From NCBI GenBank assembly GCA_035575035.1, contig DATLYH010000213.1, positions 1-36,364 on the forward strand: a stretch of DNA of 36,364 nt, written 5' to 3'. A program made the position numbers and the translations under genes. Source of the stretch: DATLYH01 sp035575035. GTDB lineage: Bacteria; Planctomycetota; Planctomycetia; Gemmatales; Gemmataceae. This document shows, one piece after another, positions 31,291-36,364 of this stretch. Position 1 is the first letter of the stretch. Each line of letters opens with the position of its first letter. The notes under the pieces were generated by a model that saw nothing but the letters and a program-made list of their open reading frames with translations, was not told the origin of the DNA and did no database searches.

Positions 31291-31819
31291 AGGAAGTCTC
31301 CGGCAAATCAGGTGCAGGACATGGTGGAGCGCGTGCGATTCTACGACAGGCGGGCCGCAGATGTTAGCCCCCAGAGTTATTTTCCGGGGATAAAAGGATT
31401 GGCCGCAGCGACATGCTTCTCCAGCCGCGTTTTTGACTTTCTCCAACTTGTGTCCCATCTTACATGGGAGTCCCCGGATATCGCCCCGTCCCCTTGATCT
31501 CCCCCTGCGCCGTCTCGGCCGCAGTATTCCTCCCCTCAGGGTTGACCGGCAAGATCATGGTCCGCGCCCCCCGGCCCGTTCGGGGAAGGCGAGCGGCCGG
31601 CTGACGCCGGCCGGTCGAGGCACCGAGGAATCCCCCGGCCCGTTCGGGGAAGGCGAGCGGCCGGCGTCAGCCGGCCGGTCGAGGCACCGAGGGATCCCCT
31701 GGCCCGCTGCCGCGGGCCGCTCGCTGGGACGCCGTTGTCGGCGGTGCGGTCCTCTCCCGGGGCTTGTTTCGCCTACGGCTCGCTCACGGAATGCGAACGC
31801 CCCTGACGAGGAGAGGCCG
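31291..31819. other. 529-nt divergent intergenic region
   Basis: Separates the M14-S9 gene (-) and the metalloprotease gene (+), and must hold promoters for both; I cannot place either. It carries a GC-rich 64-nt tandem repeat at 31572-31720. A frame open from 31433 continues into the metalloprotease but its first 130 residues are repeat-derived and non-coding in character. Confidence 0.55.
31572..31720. repeat. 64-nt tandem repeat with an inverted core (GAGCGGCCGGC type)
   Basis: Units begin at 31572, 31636 and (partial) 31700. Units 1 and 2 share CGGCCCGTTCGGGGAAGGCG and GGTCGAGGCACCGAGG. Their centres read CCGGCTGACGCCGG and CCGGCGTCAGCCGG, which are exact reverse complements of each other. 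Confidence 0.8.
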
Positions 31820-34081
31820 ATGACTCGGCAACATGGGGCCGCCCGGCCGGTCCGTAGGAAGCCGGCCGTGCGGTTGGGGTTTGAGGTGCTGGAATCCCGC
31901 CAGCTGCTGTCGGCGGACCTGGACGGGCTGACGGCGCTCCTGGCGGTGGACGGTCATCCGGCGGGGTGTTGGTGTCCGAGCTGCGGCGGAGAGTTGCCGG
32001 CGGTATTGGCGTCGGGCGCAGAAGCTGTCGCAGCAACGGATGCGGCCGCAGGCCCCAGCGCGGCCCTGGTGCCGCTGAGCGGGCTGCCGGCGTTGAACAG
32101 CCTGCCCGGGGCCAGAGCAACCCTCTACCTCGACTTCGACGGCCACTACGAGGCCCAGTGGGGCGCCTACAGCAACATCACCACGCCCGCCTTCGACCAG
32201 GACGGCGACCCCACCACCTTCAGCAGCGCCGAGCTGGCCGCCATCGAACAGATCTGGCGTTATGTCGCCGAGGACTATGCTCCTTTCAACATCAATGTGA
32301 CCACGGTGCCGCCGGCCAGCTTTGCCGACGGCGTCGCCCTCCGCGTTGCCATCGGCGGCACCGGAGCATGGGCGGGCGGCGGCCTGGGCGGCCTCAGTTA
32401 CATCAACAGCTTCACCAACTCGATCGGCAACACCGCCTACGTCTTTGCCAAGAACCTGAGCAGCAGCGTCCGCTACACAGCCGACGCCATCGCGCACGAA
32501 GCCGGCCACGCCTTCGGACTGGAGCACCAAAGCGAGTACTCGGGGACGACCCGGATCGCGGAGTACAACGACGGTCCCGGTGATGGCCGAGCTCCCCTCA
32601 TGGGCATCAGCTACAGCGCCTCGCGCAGCCTGTGGTGGTACGGCCCCACCACCTCGGCCACAACCTACCAGGATGACATGGCGGTGATCGCCCGCCCGGC
32701 CAATGGGTTTGGCTACCGCCCCGATGACCACGGCAACACCGCAGCCACAGCCACTCCGCTGATGATTGTCAGCGGCCGGGTCAGCGGCTCGGGCGTGATC
32801 ACCACCACTGCGGATGTGGATTACTTCTCGTTCACCACCGCCGCCGGCTCGGTCAGCCTGACGGTCAGCGTCCCCGCGTCGCTGAACAACCTCGACGCCC
32901 GGCTGGAACTGCGCAGTGCCGCGGGGGCATTGCTGGTGTCGGCCGACCCGGCGACCAGTTTCGGCGCCACCCTCACCGCGACCGTGCCGGCGGGGACATA
33001 TTACCTGGTGGTCGCCAGTCACGGCGGCTACGGCGATGTGGGGCAGTACACGGTCAGCGGCACGGTCGCAGCGACCGGTAGCGTGGCGGCGCCGGTCGGC
33101 CTGACCGCCATCACCTCGGTCGGGCGAGTCGATCTCACCTGGCAGGACAGCGCCGACAACGAGACAGGCTACCGCGTGGAGCGAAGCACCGATGGGGTGA
33201 GCTGGACGGTGATCGCCAACCTGCCGGCCAACAGCACCACGTACACGGATGCCGGCGTCTCGGCGGGGATGACGTACCACTACCGTGTGGCCGTGCTCTA
33301 CCCGACCCTCAGCGTCGGCTATTCGAGCGTGGTGCTTGTCACCCTGGTCCCCGCAGCGCCGGCCGGGCTGGCGGCCACGGAGGTCACTTCGACCTCGATC
33401 AACCTGGTCTGGGGCAACGTGGCAGGAGAGACGGGCTACCGGGTCGAGCGCTCGCAGGATGGCATCAACTGGGTCCAGGTAGCCCTGACCGGCCCTGACG
33501 TCGCCGGCTACGCCGACACCGGCTTGAATGCGGGCATGACGTACTACTACCGGGTGCGGGCGGTGAACGCCGGCGGCGATTCGGCCCCGAGCGCTATCGC
33601 CGGCGTCACGACGGTGGCGGTCCCGGCTGTCCCCGCGGCACCGTCGGGCCTACTTGCCGTCGCCATCACTGGGCGGCATGTCCGCCTGAGATGGCAGGAC
33701 AATGCCAGCAATGAAACCGGCTTCGTCATTCAGCGCTCCTCCACCAACGGCCGGAGCTGGACGACCATCGGCCAGGTTGGGGCCAACGTCCAGGTATTTT
33801 CGGACACGACGGTGAGCCGCCGGAGGACGTATTCCTACCGGGTCTACGCCTTCAATTCGGCCGGCCGCTCGGTCTTCAGCAACCCAGCCCGGGTGACGAC
33901 CCCCAGTGCCAGTCGGGTGCGGCGCCCGCGTCAGCCCAGTCGCGCTGCCCTGCCGGGCAATGCCGAGCTGACTTCCCAGCTGAGCAATGTGCAGGGGGCG
34001 CAGGCGGTTTCACTTAACGATTCGGCGTCCCTGGTAGATCGGGTTTTCATCCGCTGGGCCAGCCGGCGTCGCCACGATTGA
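31820..34081 (+). CDS. Secreted zinc metalloprotease with PPC and three fibronectin-III domains
   Basis: A 753-aa protein from ATG 31820, preceded by GAGGAGAGG. Residues 18-32 (RLGFEVLESRQLLSA) match the planctomycete export/sorting motif also seen in the protein at 1-1477. The catalytic domain (about 100-285) starts TLYLDFDGHYEAQWG and holds the zinc site HEAGHAFGLEH: His226, Glu227, His230, His236, with a Met-turn candidate in APLMGISYS. A bacterial pre-peptidase C-terminal (PPC) beta domain follows (about 290-375: SGVITTTADVDYFSFTTA; GTYYLVVASHGG). Then come three FN3 modules (about 380-460, 470-555, 565-655), each with a GYRVERS-like and YYYRV-like strand. The Arg-rich tail has no known anchor. 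It is probably displayed on or released from the cell surface. Confidence 0.92.
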   Translation: MTRQHGAARPVRRKPAVRLGFEVLESRQLLSADLDGLTALLAVDGHPAGCWCPSCGGELPAVLASGAEAVAATDAAAGPSAALVPLSGLPALNSLPGARATLYLDFDGHYEAQWGAYSNITTPAFDQDGDPTTFSSAELAAIEQIWRYVAEDYAPFNINVTTVPPASFADGVALRVAIGGTGAWAGGGLGGLSYINSFTNSIGNTAYVFAKNLSSSVRYTADAIAHEAGHAFGLEHQSEYSGTTRIAEYNDGPGDGRAPLMGISYSASRSLWWYGPTTSATTYQDDMAVIARPANGFGYRPDDHGNTAATATPLMIVSGRVSGSGVITTTADVDYFSFTTAAGSVSLTVSVPASLNNLDARLELRSAAGALLVSADPATSFGATLTATVPAGTYYLVVASHGGYGDVGQYTVSGTVAATGSVAAPVGLTAITSVGRVDLTWQDSADNETGYRVERSTDGVSWTVIANLPANSTTYTDAGVSAGMTYHYRVAVLYPTLSVGYSSVVLVTLVPAAPAGLAATEVTSTSINLVWGNVAGETGYRVERSQDGINWVQVALTGPDVAGYADTGLNAGMTYYYRVRAVNAGGDSAPSAIAGVTTVAVPAVPAAPSGLLAVAITGRHVRLRWQDNASNETGFVIQRSSTNGRSWTTIGQVGANVQVFSDTTVSRRRTYSYRVYAFNSAGRSVFSNPARVTTPSASRVRRPRQPSRAALPGNAELTSQLSNVQGAQAVSLNDSASLVDRVFIRWASRRRHD

Positions 34082-34106
34082 CGATGGGCCGCCCTCTTGA
34101 CCCTTC

Positions 34107-36364
34107 CTACCTTGGCGGTCGGGAAGACTTGACGATGCCCAACAGGGTCAGATTAGCGCCCGGCGGGCGGTCGAGCGAGGGGAGGCCGGTCAGGGCCAGG
34201 CTGTCGAGCGGCGCGAGGGTCGTTGCCTCCATCCGGGACTTCAGCGGCAAGGCCGGGATCGCTTGCCGGTCGCCGACGGCCCCCCACAGCCGTGTCCACA
34301 CCGAGTAGGGTTGCGGCTCCGGGACCGGGGCATCCTTTGCCAGCACGTAACAAGACAGCCGGCCATCGTAGGCGTTGCCTTCGCCTTGCCAAACCAGCAG
34401 TCCGCGGGTCAGCGCGTCCCCTTCGAACAGCAGGACGGCCGGCTGCGACCCGGTGAATGGGTTGAGGAATGCACAGCTCCTCGTCTGGAAGATCGCCGGC
34501 TCGGCCGGGCCGGGGAACTGCGGCGCGTCGGCCAGGTGGATCACCGCCCGCGGGGCCGCCACCGTGGTGTTTTCCAGTAAGCAGCGGACCTTCAGCCGGG
34601 CCCACGGCCGCGGTGGGGTTTTGGCGCCGCCGAGGTCGAGGCGGAACGCCTCCTGACGGGTCGCCAGAATGCACTGCTGCAACCGGACGGCGACACCGGT
34701 GCCCACCACCTCGATGCCGGCCTTGCCTGAGAGGAGAATGGAGCGGTTGATGGCGCAGCCGGTGATGGCGCTAGCGTCAGGCTCGCACGGCCCTTCTAGG
34801 CGGATCAGGCCGCCGTAAGACTCGGGCGGCTGCGCCACCGGCCCCTGGAGACGACAGCCGTAGAGCAGCAGATTGCCCCGGCGCACCCGGAGCAGGTGAC
34901 GGGGCACCAGGGCCAGCCGCGAGTCGGGGAAGCGGATCTCGCCCCCGATCACCTCCAGGTCGCCATCCTCCACGTCGATGAGCACGTCCAGAGTAGTGCT
35001 CAGGTTCCGCGGCGGTGTCAGCACCAACGGGGGAGGAGTACCCGGCTCGCCGGGCTTTTTCTCCGGCGGCTCAAAGTAAAGGACCAGGGTGGTTCCCTTG
35101 AGCCGAATGGGGCTTGTCGGCCGCTCGCCGGAGCCGGTCAGATGGAGTACCACTCGCGGCCCCAGCTTTTTGCCCGACTTTTGCAACTGCTGCAAGTAAG
35201 CGCCCAGGTCGATGCGGCTCAGGTCGAGCCGCTCGCCGTGGTACAGGTCGTCGCCCGGCGCCGGGATCTCGGGGGCTGAGCCGTCCGCCAACAGATCGAC
35301 CGGCGGCGCAGCGAAGCCCCGGAAGGTTAGTGACAGCCAGTTGTCACGGACCGGCGGCAGGGCGGACAGGTCGCAGCCAAGCAGCCCAGGCCCGGACATG
35401 GCAGCGAAGGCGACCGCCGGCGTATCCTCGGGACGGTAGAACTCCGGCCCAACCTCGGCCGGTTCGGCCGGCCGCGCCGCCGGCCAGCGCTGGCTGACAG
35501 CCGCGTCGCCTTCGCTCCGCTGCCAGCGCCGCTGCCAGGCCTCCCAATTGGATGCGGGGATGGCTCCGCGGCCGGCCAGCAGGGTCCGCCAGCCGGCATA
35601 GAGGCAGTTGATCGCCTGCCAGCGCAGCCCCTCGGTTCCCACCTCACCGACCGGCGCCACCATCGCGCCGCCGACTTGCTCGCCCCAGCGGGCCAGCAGC
35701 GCATCCCAGGCCATCCAGTTCAACGCCGGGTTCCGGTCCGCCGGACTGACCGGCCGGATTTGCAGCAACGTCCGATCGCAGACCAGTGTGGAGCGAAGCA
35801 CGCGCAGGGTGGGTGCTGCCCGGCCGTCGCCCAGGCCCGGCAATGCCTCGGTGCCGCTGACTTGCAGCAACGCCGGCTCGCCCCCCGCGATCAGGCAGCC
35901 ATCCAACAGCACTTCCGCGCCGGGGGCATCCAGGTCAAGGGCGACCAGCCCGGCTCCCCGAGCATAGCAACGGCTCAGGCGGCACTTTTTGCCCGGACCT
36001 TCTTGGCCCTCGAATCGAACCAGCACCGTGCCGCCGGGCAGATATCCGGTCTGAGAGAAAGTGCAGTCGCGGGCCAGGAAATCGCCGTCGGCAACTCGCA
36101 CCAGCAGGGCCCGCTGGGCCGCCGTCGAATCGTCCCAGCTGACCGCCAGGTCCAGCCCCTGGAGCGTCAGGCTGCCGCGGCTGACGGAAAGGAAGGTCGG
36201 CGTGGCCGGGCCGTCATCCGCCCCCCTCACTCTCTCTTCCTCCCTGGAGGGAGAGGAGGGCAAGGATTCTCCCTTCTCCCCCCGCGGGGTAGGGATGAGG
36301 GGGGGCCGGGCCGTGTCCCAGACAAGCAGCGGCCGGCAACCCGGGGCGGCACGCAGGATCAGGC
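34107..36364 (-). CDS. C-terminal part of a large probable beta-helix protein (5' end outside window)
   Basis: The frame stays open to the right edge (upstream residues read LRAAPGCRPLLVWD), so at least 751 residues are visible and the start is missing; TTG 36263 is only an internal codon. Repeating short strands such as GSLTLQGLDLAV, GDFLARDCTFSQTG, KKCRLSRCYARGAGLVALDL, AEVLLDGCLIAGGEPALLQV, RVRRGNLLLYGCRLQGPV and VAVRLQQCILATR resemble right-handed parallel beta-helix turns. No catalytic motif is visible. In planctomycetes similar tails can follow protein-kinase or other sensor domains, but nothing here proves that. A repeat-derived stretch (36221-36305) interrupts the chain between LLVWDTA and TFLSVSRG. 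It is convergent with the metalloprotease gene, 25 nt apart. Confidence 0.75.
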   Translation of the reverse strand, partial: LILRAAPGCRPLLVWDTARPPLIPTPRGEKGESLPSSPSREEERVRGADDGPATPTFLSVSRGSLTLQGLDLAVSWDDSTAAQRALLVRVADGDFLARDCTFSQTGYLPGGTVLVRFEGQEGPGKKCRLSRCYARGAGLVALDLDAPGAEVLLDGCLIAGGEPALLQVSGTEALPGLGDGRAAPTLRVLRSTLVCDRTLLQIRPVSPADRNPALNWMAWDALLARWGEQVGGAMVAPVGEVGTEGLRWQAINCLYAGWRTLLAGRGAIPASNWEAWQRRWQRSEGDAAVSQRWPAARPAEPAEVGPEFYRPEDTPAVAFAAMSGPGLLGCDLSALPPVRDNWLSLTFRGFAAPPVDLLADGSAPEIPAPGDDLYHGERLDLSRIDLGAYLQQLQKSGKKLGPRVVLHLTGSGERPTSPIRLKGTTLVLYFEPPEKKPGEPGTPPPLVLTPPRNLSTTLDVLIDVEDGDLEVIGGEIRFPDSRLALVPRHLLRVRRGNLLLYGCRLQGPVAQPPESYGGLIRLEGPCEPDASAITGCAINRSILLSGKAGIEVVGTGVAVRLQQCILATRQEAFRLDLGGAKTPPRPWARLKVRCLLENTTVAAPRAVIHLADAPQFPGPAEPAIFQTRSCAFLNPFTGSQPAVLLFEGDALTRGLLVWQGEGNAYDGRLSCYVLAKDAPVPEPQPYSVWTRLWGAVGDRQAIPALPLKSRMEATTLAPLDSLALTGLPSLDRPPGANLTLLGIVKSSRPPR
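36221..36305. repeat. GC-rich CCCTC...GAGGG repeat inside the beta-helix gene
   Basis: Outer arms CCCCCCTCA (36221-36229) and TGAGGGGGG (36295-36303) are complementary. Inside lie TCCCTGGAGGGA and CTTCTCCCCCCGCGGGG. It is an imperfect member of the palindrome family seen at 7020 and 30858, and it is in frame. Confidence 0.7.

Noticed and set aside
31433..31819. N-terminal extension of the metalloprotease through the 64-nt repeats
   Set aside because: A strong GAGGAGAGG ribosome site and the export motif begin at 31820; the earlier sequence is repeat-derived.
31784..33280. Long minus-strand frame opposite the metalloprotease
   Set aside because: Antisense shadow of a gene with a clear zinc site and FN3 domains.

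Overview
The window looks like chromosomal DNA from a planctomycete, most likely a Gemmata-like (Gemmatales) bacterium; this is an inference. It rests on high GC, two exported proteins with the planctomycete-type N-terminal 'LEGRVML / LESRQLLS' motif, a Uma2 nuclease, a YVTN propeller, BNR-sialidase and squalene-cyclase-fold secreted proteins, a NagB-LmbE fusion, and very heavy loading with short palindromic and heptameric repeats. No rRNA, tRNA, phage or transposase gene was found.

Layout. 1-1477 (-): N-terminal part of a large surface protein with a DUF11-like and a transglutaminase-like domain, interrupted by a homopolymer frameshift. 2004-3167 (+): exported beta-propeller. 3220-7649 (-): SAM methyltransferase, sialidase-fold protein, penicillin/AHL acylase. 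7837-8166 (-): small coiled-coil membrane protein. 8417-10119 (+): S4 RNA-binding protein overlapping a MATE transporter. 10120-10947: non-coding, with a run of hairpins. 10948-15132 (-): M24 peptidase, accB, accC, PPi-type phosphofructokinase. 15264-16613 (+): a broken RelE/ParE-type toxin locus, then an antitoxin plus PIN-toxin module wedged into the 5' end of iscS. 16633-18386 (+): iscS and an erpA-like carrier gene. 18441-20110 (-): Uma2 protein and a ThiS-ThiG fusion. 20276-22138 (+): NagB-LmbE fusion. 22258-24381 (-): prolyl oligopeptidase. 24469-24654 (+): small membrane protein. 24695-25744 (-): cyclase-fold protein with a CxxCH motif. 25837-26883 (-): HD-GYP response regulator. 27514-31290 (-): M14-S9 double peptidase. 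31820-34081 (+): zinc metalloprotease with PPC and three FN3 domains. 34107-36364 (-): C-terminal part of a repetitive, probably beta-helical protein.

How the genes fit together. Housekeeping blocks are fatty-acid synthesis (accBC), glycolysis (PPi-PFK), Fe-S assembly (iscS-erpA), thiazole synthesis (thiSG) and amino-sugar catabolism (nagB). Between them lie exported hydrolases (sialidase-fold, acylase, S9A, M14-S9, metalloprotease), suiting a scavenger of complex polymers and peptides.

The most unusual aspect is the repeat ecology. (1) GC-rich palindromes of a CCCTCTCCCC...GGGGAGAGGG family sit in frame inside four protein genes; one fills the predicted excised spacer of an Ntn-hydrolase and another is a perfect 64-bp palindrome inside a peptidase. 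(2) Heptamer arrays with inverted arms (GTCATTG, GTCAGTT and GCGGATG types) occupy five gene junctions, including the ThiS/ThiG linker, and abut start codons that lack a Shine-Dalgarno. (3) An AGCCCGGAGCGTCAGCGACGGG-type family fills three intergenic gaps. (4) A toxin-antitoxin module is flanked by a 43-bp duplication of the iscS 5' end, as if it had supplied a replacement start for the gene it interrupted.
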